52,204 bases of DNA, taken from Bacteroidaceae bacterium. GTDB lineage: Bacteria > Bacteroidota > Bacteroidia > Bacteroidales > Bacteroidaceae. The notes beneath the pieces were generated by a model that did not search any database, was not told the DNA's origin, and saw only the letters and a list, made by a program, of their open reading frames with translations. Below are positions 43,618 to 51,389 of this stretch, one piece after another; the stretch's first letter is position 1, and each line of letters opens with the position of its first letter. The stretch lies in the NCBI GenBank assembly GCA_017940605.1, contig JAGAYF010000029.1, forward strand, positions 1 to 52,204, written 5' to 3'. A program made the translations under genes and the position numbers.

Positions 43618-43625
43618 GGGGGGGG
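43618..43625 (+). promoter_or_regulatory. Run of eight G upstream of the rightward fimbrial promoter
   Basis: Eight consecutive G lie 26 nt upstream of the -33 box. Homopolymer runs of this length near fimbrial promoters are known slippage sites in other bacteria (for example the Bordetella fim genes). Whether the length varies here is not known. Confidence 0.5.
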
Positions 43626-43651
43626 TAAAATCAAACTTTTAGTCGTAAATA

Positions 43652-43682
43652 TTTGGTACGTACAGGGATTTTCGTAACTTTG
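43652..43682 (+). promoter_or_regulatory. Bacteroidetes-type promoter for the rightward fimbrial cluster
   Basis: TTTG (43652-43655) and TAACTTTG (43675-43682) are 19 nt apart, a full consensus match. The start site near 43689 leaves a leader of about 250-300 nt, which contains a small hairpin (GCAAGG with CCTTGC, about 43796-43815). Confidence 0.8.
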
Positions 43683-43938
43683 CAGCCAAAATACCAACCA
43701 TAAAAATTCCTGACAGCAGAAAAAAGCACCTGACGAAAGAATATTCAGCCCCCCATTTGCGGCGCAGACGAAAGGACATCCCGTGGCAAAGTCAAGCAAG
43801 GACGAAATCCCTTGCAACAGGACTTGCCCAAGGTACGTTAAACATAATACCGATTAGTGGATAGCCTTGATGTAAGAAATTGTGTCTTTGATACTTTTGA
43901 AATTGAATGTTTATCGCGTTTCTTGAATATGTGTACGA

Positions 43939-45327
43939 ATGCAGTGCAGGCTGTGGAGTAGTGGAAGGTGGATTGTGAATTGCGTTAAAAAAGTGAATAA
44001 AATACCGCTCGTACTGATGATGATGGTGGAAATGTGCTTGTCCTCTATGCATTTACATGCAGAAAATGTTTCCACTCCTGCTGTCGGGGCCGATTACGTG
44101 CTCGTGGCCGCCCATTTGCAGGTCGATTCCATCGGCGGTCAGCCGCAGGAAGCCCAGCAGCGGCGCGTGGTGCACATCCATCACAGTGTGGCACGTCTGT
44201 GCTTCCCCGTCAACCGCACCGAGGTGCGTCCCGACTACATGGACAACCGTGCCGAGCTGCATCACATCGTCCGCGTCATTGACAGCATCCAGCAAAGTCC
44301 CGACTGCAAGATACACAGCATCACCCTGCGCGCCTATGCCTCGCCCGAGGCCTCCGTTGCCTACAACAAGAAACTGGCCATGGGGCGCATGGAGAGCTTT
44401 GCGGCCTACCTGGAGACCATCTGCAAGGTACAGGACGTGGAAATCACGTCGGACTACCAGCCCGAGGACTGGGACGGCCTGCGCATGTACGTGGAAAAGA
44501 GCACGGTCCTGGCACACCGCGACGAGATATTGCAGATCATAGACGGCGAGGCTGACCTGGATGAGAAGGAAGCGCTCATTCGCAGCCGCTATCCGCACGA
44601 CTACCGCCACCTGCTGCTGAATTGCTACCCCATGTTGCGTCGCACCGACGTAGACATTGAGTACAGTGTGACGGAGACTTATGTGCAACCCGTGCCTGTG
44701 CCTCAACCCGAACCCGATACCATCCCCGTGACGCCTCAGCCGTCCGTGCCTGTCATTCCCTTTTCGGCCCAAGAGCCCGTTGAGTCCCCCGTGCCCGATT
44801 GCCATGAGGGCCTGCGACCCAAGCTGGCCGTCAAAACTAACCTGATTTATTATATGGCGCTTGCCCCCAACCTGGAAATAGAGCGTTGGTGGGGCAGGCA
44901 TGCCCAATGGAGCGTCATGGCAGAGTGGCAGGCACCCTGGTATGTGTGGCATCACAACAGCCGCGCCTATGAGGTGCTCAACGGCGGCTTGGAGGTGCGC
45001 CGCTGGCTGCACGGGGCCGACCCATGCCACCGTTGGCTGACGGGATGCTTCCTGGGTGCTTACTTCATGGGCGGCAAGTACGACCTGGAGTGGAATCACA
45101 AGGGCTATCAGGGCGAATACTATTCTGCCGGCCTGACCGTGGGCTTTGCTCACCGCCTGGCCCGCCGCTGGAACATGGAGTACAGTGTGAGCGGCGGCTA
45201 CCTGGCCACCGATTACCGCCGTTATCACGGCATGTTTAACGACCAACACCTGATTTGGCAGCACAACGGCCAGGCGGACTACGCAGGGCCGACCAAGGTC
45301 AAGGTGAGCTTAGTGTACCTATGGTGA
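43939..45327 (+). CDS. Fused OmpA-like (DUF3868-type) and DUF3575 fimbrial assembly protein
   Basis: This 462-residue protein opens the rightward cluster. The signal could begin at the ATG 43939 or at a GTG at 43993 (…NKIPLVLMMMVEMCLSS). Residues about 80-240 are OmpA-like (LCFPVNRTEVRPDYMDN, ITLRAYASPEASVAYN, DEILQIIDGEADLDEKEALI) and align with the separate DUF3868 protein at 40155-41549. A proline-rich linker (about 250-285) follows. Residues about 290-462 form a DUF3575 barrel (KLAVKTNLIYYMALAPNLEIE) that aligns with the separate protein at 41558-42166. The TPR and N-terminal DUF3868 beta-domain are absent. The fusion implies that the two modules act together at the outer membrane (inference). 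Confidence 0.85.
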   Translation: MQCRLWSSGRWIVNCVKKVNKIPLVLMMMVEMCLSSMHLHAENVSTPAVGADYVLVAAHLQVDSIGGQPQEAQQRRVVHIHHSVARLCFPVNRTEVRPDYMDNRAELHHIVRVIDSIQQSPDCKIHSITLRAYASPEASVAYNKKLAMGRMESFAAYLETICKVQDVEITSDYQPEDWDGLRMYVEKSTVLAHRDEILQIIDGEADLDEKEALIRSRYPHDYRHLLLNCYPMLRRTDVDIEYSVTETYVQPVPVPQPEPDTIPVTPQPSVPVIPFSAQEPVESPVPDCHEGLRPKLAVKTNLIYYMALAPNLEIERWWGRHAQWSVMAEWQAPWYVWHHNSRAYEVLNGGLEVRRWLHGADPCHRWLTGCFLGAYFMGGKYDLEWNHKGYQGEYYSAGLTVGFAHRLARRWNMEYSVSGGYLATDYRRYHGMFNDQHLIWQHNGQADYAGPTKVKVSLVYLW

Positions 45328-45393
45328 GGATGAGAGGAATAAGCACAGGTTTCGGTCGTAGGGCAGTGGAGATGTGTGGTCCACATACGCAAA

Positions 45394-45722
45394 GCTCTTC
45401 CCCTAAGTTGGGGGAGCTATCCACGCTTTCCGTCTCTATGTCTCAGATAGTACGGGAAGACTCTTCCCCTAAGTTAGGGGAAGTGGCCCGCAGGGCCGAT
45501 GGAGTGTGTCATTCGCATGGGAATGAGTACGATAGTATAGGGTCATACTCCTCCGACGCTGCGCGTCACCTCCCCTATCTTAGGGGAGGAGTTCACAGGG
45601 CCGATGGAGTGTGTCATTCGCATGGGAATGAGTACAGTAACATAGGGTCATACTCCTCCGACGCTGCGCGTCACCTCCCCTATCTTAGGGGAGGAGTTCA
45701 CAGGGCCGATGGCGTGTGTCAT
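45394..45722. repeat. Bipartite palindromic array with a 105-bp tandem repeat; right arm of the inverted pair
   Basis: A partial copy (45394-45420) is followed by full copies near 45461-45509, 45544-45594 and 45649-45699. Units of exactly 105 bp start at 45491 and 45596, and a third is cut after 22 bp at 45701-45722. Because 105 is a multiple of three, a reading frame runs through all of it into the next gene, but it is not supported as coding. Bases 45452-45616 are the right arm of the inverted pair with 43152-43316. Confidence 0.9.
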
Positions 45723-45767
45723 CTTATCGGTGATTTATGCAGGAAATGTAGAAATATTGGCCGCTGC

Positions 45768-46892
45768 GTGTCAGCGTGGCACAGGAGGAAGGGGCTGCAG
45801 GGCGGTCTCATGGCCTTTGGCTGCGCGCTGTGGGCCATGCTGTTTGCCTCGTGCGACCGCCGGCCGCTCGAGGTGTACTGGCCTGATGCCGCCCGCATCC
45901 GCATTGACGTGGACTGGCAGCGCTATTTCAGCCAGAAGCCCACGGGCATGACGCTCTTGTTCTATCCTGAGTCGAAGAACTGGGAGCAACCGCAGAGCAT
46001 AGTGACGAACAGTGTGGACCAAGTCTTCGTCGACCTGAAACCCGACGTGTACCGCGTCATCCTGTTCAACCAAAGTGTCGACGAGTTCGGCTCTATGCGC
46101 TTTGAGGACATGCAGAGCTACGACAAGGCTGTGGCCCGTGCGCGCAACATGGTGACCCGCGTGAACGAAGCATGGGACGACAGCCTGACCTATATGACTG
46201 ATCCCGAACTGTTGGGCGTGGCCCTCGACACCATCGTCATTACCGAGGACATGCTGGAACAGCAGGTGCACTTTGCCAGCTACCATGACCGCCACCGCTA
46301 CACACTGACCACCGATACGGCGGTCCATGTGTTCCAGGAGACCGTAAGGCCGCTGACGACACAAATATATGTACTCGTACACGTGAATGGGATACACAAC
46401 ATGCGCAGTATGGAGGGCAACATCACCGGACTGGCCGACGGATGCGCCCTTTCCCAGATATGGCGCACCGAGGAGAGCCGTCCCTTGCTGTTGGATGCGT
46501 GGTCGGTGGGCGGCATTACGCGCAGCGTGGCCGACAGCATCAGCGACGGGTGGTGTACCTGCGTCATGCCTACGTGGGGACTGCCGCACGGCAAGGAGCT
46601 CCTGAGCCAAAGGGAGCGTGAGGACAATCTGCTCACCCTGTGCTTTACCCTCAGGGACAACACGACGCGCGTCTATCAGTTCCCCGTGGGCCAGCTCATC
46701 CATTACAAGGATGCAGGAGAGCCACTGTCCGGCCAACCCTGGAGCACCCTGCGTGAACTGGAGGTCGTCGTGGATGCCCCTGCGGCCGACGTGCCTCAAC
46801 TGCCCGAGGTCATCGATGTCGGAGGCGGCAGTGGTTTTGATGCCCGCGTGGCCGATTGGGAAGATGGGGGAACGTTTAATGTGGGCATGTAG
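45768..46892 (+). CDS. DUF5119 (FimB/Mfa2-like) fimbrial lipoprotein
   Basis: This exported lipoprotein has a lipobox FASC followed by DRRPLEVYWPDAARIRIDVDW, the start typical of DUF5119, a family related to FimB/Mfa2 anchor subunits. From a GTG at 45768 the signal is about 28 residues with a basic WHRRKG segment; the ATG at 45810 would leave only 14 uncharged residues before the cysteine, so I prefer the GTG. PTGMTLLFYPES, VFVDLKPDVYRVILFN and ITQIYVLVHVNG-like strands build the two beta-sandwich domains. It sits between the fusion protein and the fimbrillins and probably anchors the fibre they form. It is GC-rich like the fusion gene. Confidence 0.8.
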   Translation: MSAWHRRKGLQGGLMAFGCALWAMLFASCDRRPLEVYWPDAARIRIDVDWQRYFSQKPTGMTLLFYPESKNWEQPQSIVTNSVDQVFVDLKPDVYRVILFNQSVDEFGSMRFEDMQSYDKAVARARNMVTRVNEAWDDSLTYMTDPELLGVALDTIVITEDMLEQQVHFASYHDRHRYTLTTDTAVHVFQETVRPLTTQIYVLVHVNGIHNMRSMEGNITGLADGCALSQIWRTEESRPLLLDAWSVGGITRSVADSISDGWCTCVMPTWGLPHGKELLSQREREDNLLTLCFTLRDNTTRVYQFPVGQLIHYKDAGEPLSGQPWSTLRELEVVVDAPAADVPQLPEVIDVGGGSGFDARVADWEDGGTFNVGM

Positions 46893-46962
46893 AAGTAAGA
46901 TGAATAAAAGAATAGAAATAATGAAATATGAATCGATTATTAACTTTAAAAAATTTTGTGTT

Positions 46963-48141
46963 ATGATGAAAAAAACAATTTTTTCCATGGCAGCTGCTAC
47001 CGTATTGTTGATGGGCAGTTGCGCTCAGAGCGAGGACAGCGAGCGTCCCTCTGAAAAGACGCAGGACGTCCCCGTCCTGTTCAGCACCTATGTGGGCAAA
47101 TCCCCTGTGGTGAAAGCCGGCGGTGTGACTGGCGAGATAACTGGGCTGGATGACCTGACATCAGGATTTGGCGTCTTTGCCTATTACACTGATGACAGCG
47201 ATTTCAACCAGGCAGGCAGCATTCCCAACTTCATGTACAACCAAATGGTAGAGAAGACGGGTGAATACTCTCCCGTGAAGTATTGGCCCAACGAAGTATA
47301 TGATGTTCCGGACAACGGTATTCCTGAGGGTACGACCCCTCATGCAGGCAAGGACAAACTGACGTTCTTTGCCTATGCGCCCTTTACTGATGTGACAACG
47401 GCTGGTGCTGTCAAGACTTCCCTGAAGGAAGATTCCAAGGAAGTGGGTATTACAGCCATCACCAATAATGAGGCAACAGGTGCTCCCGTTATTTCCTACA
47501 CCTGCGCTTCTAAGGCAGCTAACTTCGTGGACTTGATGTATGCTGAAGAGAATGTAACGACCAACCGCAACCAGTTGAAACCCGCAGTAGGCAGCAAGAT
47601 TGCGTTTACATTCAAGCATGCACTGGCCAAGATTGCCTTTAAGATTCAGGGTGTATTTGATAAGACATCTGCTCCTGGAGAAACAAAGGCAGCAGAGACG
47701 ACCATCACGGTGACGGACCTGAAACTGGAGTCGGATGCCAAGGTGGGCAATACAGGAAAGCTTGACTTGGCCGACAATACATGGAAAGAGGTGTCGACCA
47801 GCGGCCTGGACATGGAACTGTTGACGGGTGGCAGCTTTGAAGTGGATGAAACAGCAAAAGATCTGACCGATGCTTCCGCCTTGTTCATCCCCGGTACGGA
47901 CGAGGCCACCTTTACCGTGACCATTACCTATGAGGTAGCTACGACCGATGCCAATGTCAAGGGTGGAAAAGCCGTTGTGGTCAACAAGATCAAGAACACG
48001 GCCAAGTTTACGCCTGAGAAAGGAAAGAAATATACCTTGAAGCTCCTGTTGGGAATGACGTCTGTCAAGATGACCGCCACCGTATCGCCTTGGGAAGATG
48101 CTACTCCTGATAAAGAGGTTTGGCTTCCTATCAATCAATAA
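46963..48141 (+). CDS. Fimbrillin-family lipoprotein 1
   Basis: This protein of about 392 residues starts at 46963 (MMKKT) or 46966; the frame is open upstream but only in the shadow of the DUF5119 gene. The signal SMAAATVLLMGSC gives a lipoprotein. VLFSTYVGKSPVVKAG, LTSGFGVFAYYTD, NFMYNQMV, YSPVKYWPNE, LTFFAYAP, FTFKHALAKIAFKIQG and LLLGMTSVKMTATVSPWED are the repeating signature of the fimbrillin (Mfa-like) family, found in all four genes here. It is one of the likely shaft subunits. It lies 70 bp after the DUF5119 gene; the AT-rich gap may hold an internal promoter but shows no full consensus. Confidence 0.85.
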   Translation: MMKKTIFSMAAATVLLMGSCAQSEDSERPSEKTQDVPVLFSTYVGKSPVVKAGGVTGEITGLDDLTSGFGVFAYYTDDSDFNQAGSIPNFMYNQMVEKTGEYSPVKYWPNEVYDVPDNGIPEGTTPHAGKDKLTFFAYAPFTDVTTAGAVKTSLKEDSKEVGITAITNNEATGAPVISYTCASKAANFVDLMYAEENVTTNRNQLKPAVGSKIAFTFKHALAKIAFKIQGVFDKTSAPGETKAAETTITVTDLKLESDAKVGNTGKLDLADNTWKEVSTSGLDMELLTGGSFEVDETAKDLTDASALFIPGTDEATFTVTITYEVATTDANVKGGKAVVVNKIKNTAKFTPEKGKKYTLKLLLGMTSVKMTATVSPWEDATPDKEVWLPINQ

Positions 48142-48169
48142 ACCCTATTAACTTATTATTATAAAGAAC

Positions 48170-49591
48170 ATGAAGAAATTATTTTGGTTGGCAACGGCAG
48201 CCATCGTGCTGGCTGGTTGCTCACAGAACAGTGAATTTGAAGAAGCACAGAAAGTGAAGGACCTGGGAACGGCCATTGCCTTTGATACCTATGCCGGAAA
48301 AGCCCCCGTGGTCAAGGCTGGTTACAAGAATGACCTGACCACGGCCACGCTGAAGGAGGCTGAGGCAGGATTTGGCGTGTTTGCCTACTACACCAAGACC
48401 GACAACTACAACAGTACCCAGAAGCCCGACTACATGTACGACGAGAAGGTGACTTGGGACGGCAGTGCGTGGACCTATTCACCCGTGAAATACTGGCCCA
48501 ACGACAATAACCCTGCCGACAACAAGGGTGCTGAAGGAACGGTGACCAACAGCTTGGTCAGCTTCTTTGCCTATGGTCCTTATGTGGAGTTTGATCCCAC
48601 CACGGGCATTGCCGAAGGTTGTACCGAAACGGGCGGCGTGGTAAAACGCGGCGCAGTGGAAGAGACGGGTATCACCAAGGTGTCCATCAAGAACAGTGAA
48701 ACAGGCGACCCCGTGATTTCCTATGTATTGGACAAGGAGAAATCCGTAGACTTGCTGTGGGGTACGAGGGGCAAGGGCACCTATACCGAGGCTGACGGAA
48801 CGAGCAATACTGTTGACATCACCGACGGCAAGCAAGTAAACAAGGACTTGGCCAAGCAGACCAAGGATGAGAAGGTCAACTTCCTGTTTAAGCACGCCCT
48901 GGCCCAGATTGGTGGCGTGAAGGGCGGCTCTGCTTCCAGCGGATTGCAGATCATTGCCGACGTGGATGCCCTGGAAGGCGGTACATTGGCCAGCGAGACG
49001 GTTATCACCCTGAAGAGCGTAACCATTGAGGGCACGGATGCCGCTACATTGGATGCAGGTGGTATCGTGAAGAACGGTACATTCAACCTGGTGACCGGTA
49101 AATGGACGCTCGGAACGGATATGCTGGAAGGATTTAAGCACGAAGTGACGACAACAACCACCGATGCCGCCGGCAACCTGACGATGAACGAGGTACTGAG
49201 AGAGCCTGCCACCGTGGCCACGGGCGGTACGAACCTGCCCACGGGCGTAACGACCACGGCCCAGGACATCTATCAGAGCGGTGCCAAGGTTTCTCCCATG
49301 GTATTTCTGCCTGGTTCTCAGCCCAAGCTGAAGGTGACGGTGGAATATGTCATCCGCACCAAGGACAGCAAGGTGGAGAACGGTTATTCCGAGGCTTCGC
49401 AGAAGATTACCAAGACCATTCAGCTGGGAGCTAAGATTGAAGTCAACAAGCAGTACAACCTGTTGCTGCGTCTGGGACTGACCAGTATCAAGTTTGAGGC
49501 CACCGTGTCTGACTGGGAGAAGGGTGAATACACCGATGCCACTGGTACGCACGACAATGTGCCTGTACATCTTCCTATTAACGTTGAATAA
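48170..49591 (+). CDS. Fimbrillin-family lipoprotein 2
   Basis: This 473-residue lipoprotein (MKKLFWLATAAIVLAGC) is a paralog of the preceding gene: AFDTYAGKAPVVKAG, AGFGVFAYYT, DYMYDEKV, YSPVKYWPND, FLFKHALAQIGG and LLLRLGLTSIKFEATVSDWE occur in the same order. The central part is longer by a GNLTMNEVL-type insertion. It begins 28 bp after fimbrillin 1, so they are co-transcribed. A hairpin with a T-run follows its stop before the third fimbrillin, suggesting that the first two are the abundant subunits. Confidence 0.85.
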   Translation: MKKLFWLATAAIVLAGCSQNSEFEEAQKVKDLGTAIAFDTYAGKAPVVKAGYKNDLTTATLKEAEAGFGVFAYYTKTDNYNSTQKPDYMYDEKVTWDGSAWTYSPVKYWPNDNNPADNKGAEGTVTNSLVSFFAYGPYVEFDPTTGIAEGCTETGGVVKRGAVEETGITKVSIKNSETGDPVISYVLDKEKSVDLLWGTRGKGTYTEADGTSNTVDITDGKQVNKDLAKQTKDEKVNFLFKHALAQIGGVKGGSASSGLQIIADVDALEGGTLASETVITLKSVTIEGTDAATLDAGGIVKNGTFNLVTGKWTLGTDMLEGFKHEVTTTTTDAAGNLTMNEVLREPATVATGGTNLPTGVTTTAQDIYQSGAKVSPMVFLPGSQPKLKVTVEYVIRTKDSKVENGYSEASQKITKTIQLGAKIEVNKQYNLLLRLGLTSIKFEATVSDWEKGEYTDATGTHDNVPVHLPINVE

Positions 49592-49628
49592 ATACATACG
49601 GTAGTTTTTTTAGAGTTAATGTTTTGTT

Positions 49629-49666
49629 CTCGGGGGCGGGGAAACGCTCCGTCCCTGAGTTTTTTT
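49629..49666 (+). terminator. Internal terminator or attenuator between fimbrillins 2 and 3
   Basis: CTCGGGGGCGG (49629-49639) pairs with CCGTCCCTGAG (49649-49659), two G-U pairs included, followed by seven T (49660-49666). The third fimbrillin starts only 23 bp later with no consensus promoter between, so read-through must drive it. Confidence 0.7.
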
Positions 49667-49688
49667 CAAGAATCTAATCACTGAAAAC

Positions 49689-51389
49689 ATGTTGGGCATC
49701 GTCAGACAGATTGTGGAAAAGCACGGCATCATCATGGGATGTTGCTGCATGGCCATGGCATGGCTGACCTCGTGTGTCCAAAATGAAATCTTGGAGGACG
49801 ACCAGGAGGTAATGCGTGCCATTGGGTTCAATGCCTATCGGCCTGTATTGCGTTCGCAGTCGGCTCCCATGACAAAATCCATCTCCCGGTTGGAGGATTT
49901 GGAGGGTACAGGCGACACGGACGGATTCGGTGTCTTCTCCTACTACTCGGACAATACGACCTATGCGGCAGGAAGCAGTGTGCCCAACTTCATGTACAAC
50001 CAACATGTCACCAGTACCAATGGCACGGACTGGACTTATTCGCCATTGAAATACTGGCCCAACGAAACAGGGGCGAATGCCAAGAGCGACGGCGTGGACT
50101 ATCTTACGTTCTTTGCCTACGCGCCCTACCAATCTGCGGGAGTCAGCCCCGTGAACACGGCGGCAGGCGACCCCAAGATAACCTATACACTTGACAGCGA
50201 AAATCCGACAGACCTGTTATGGGCCGTAAACCCCACGACGGGACTACCCTATATCAATATGACCAAGCAGGCGGTGAACGAGAAAATCAACTTTCAGTTC
50301 CGTCACGCCCTGGCCAGCATAAGAATGAACGTGCAGGCCGTCATAGACAAGAAGAACCCTACGGGCGAAAGCGTGGCTGACAACACGCGCATCACCATCG
50401 ACAAGATAACGATTGAGGCAGAGAACCAAGCCAAGACCGGGGTGCTCAACCTGAACAACCCTGTGGCCAATGTGCCGAAGTGGGAAAACACAGGCGGTGC
50501 GGGCAACCAAACCTATACGGTGAATGCCGCCAATGGAAACCTGTACACACCCCTTCGCGATGCTGGTGACAAGAAAGCGGCCCAGCAACCCCAGGGCGTA
50601 ACCAAGGACAAGCAGCCCTTGTTGGTCAAGAAGGACGGAACGACACAGGATAACCAGGTGTTCATCCCCTTCAATGAGAAACAGAAATTTAATGTTACGG
50701 CCGAATACTACGTGACAACCGATGACGATGACCTGATAATGACCGGCGGCTACTGGCGCGTGAAGAACACCATCAGCAACACGCTGGAGATAGACGGCTT
50801 CAACCAGGGTGGAAAGCAGTACACCGTGGACATGCTGCTGGGACTGGAGACGATGAAGTTTGATGTCTCGGTGGCAGCATGGGGCGACGAGGAGAACATC
50901 AACAACGGAGACAACACGCATGTGTGGGAAGTGAACGCCAAGGCCGGAGACAACGAGCAGGTGTTGTGGGACGTGATGCCTGAGGAAAACATTGTGGGTA
51001 AGGGTGGCTACCTTGCGCTGATGATGAAGTTGATGAACCTGAAGGAATGCCTGGAGCAGTTGGAGAACAGCAGCGCCAAACCGCAGTTAATCATCGAATA
51101 TGAAATATATGACATGTCCAATTACAGAATAGGTGTTCATTTGGGGGATAACAAAGGTGCTTTGGTTGAATATACGAACAGTACAAACTCGCTATCGGAA
51201 AGCACGGGTACGATTACTTTTGACTTTACGGTGGGAAGCACTGCAAGAAATACATTCTATAACTACGTAAAATGGAGTACAAAGGCTAATAGTACATACG
51301 CAGATGAACATCCAAATGAATTGGATGCCATCTTCTCCCTATTTATCAGAAATGCCAGAATCAAGAAAGTGACCTATGTGCCTGCATAG
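49689..51389 (+). CDS. Fimbrillin-family lipoprotein 3 with an extra C-terminal domain
   Basis: This 566-residue lipoprotein (signal GCCCMAMAWLTSC) has the family core up to about residue 400: DGFGVFSYYSD, PNFMYNQHV, YSPLKYWPNE, LTFFAYAPY, FQFRHALASIRMNVQ, MLLGLETMKFDVSVAAWGD. It then adds about 160 residues not seen in its neighbours (GGYLALMMKLMNLKECLEQL ... FIRNARIKKVTYVP). That extra domain, and the attenuator before the gene, fit a less abundant subunit such as a tip or adaptor (inference). Its end overlaps the next gene by 14 bp, implying translational coupling. Confidence 0.8.
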   Translation: MLGIVRQIVEKHGIIMGCCCMAMAWLTSCVQNEILEDDQEVMRAIGFNAYRPVLRSQSAPMTKSISRLEDLEGTGDTDGFGVFSYYSDNTTYAAGSSVPNFMYNQHVTSTNGTDWTYSPLKYWPNETGANAKSDGVDYLTFFAYAPYQSAGVSPVNTAAGDPKITYTLDSENPTDLLWAVNPTTGLPYINMTKQAVNEKINFQFRHALASIRMNVQAVIDKKNPTGESVADNTRITIDKITIEAENQAKTGVLNLNNPVANVPKWENTGGAGNQTYTVNAANGNLYTPLRDAGDKKAAQQPQGVTKDKQPLLVKKDGTTQDNQVFIPFNEKQKFNVTAEYYVTTDDDDLIMTGGYWRVKNTISNTLEIDGFNQGGKQYTVDMLLGLETMKFDVSVAAWGDEENINNGDNTHVWEVNAKAGDNEQVLWDVMPEENIVGKGGYLALMMKLMNLKECLEQLENSSAKPQLIIEYEIYDMSNYRIGVHLGDNKGALVEYTNSTNSLSESTGTITFDFTVGSTARNTFYNYVKWSTKANSTYADEHPNELDAIFSLFIRNARIKKVTYVPA

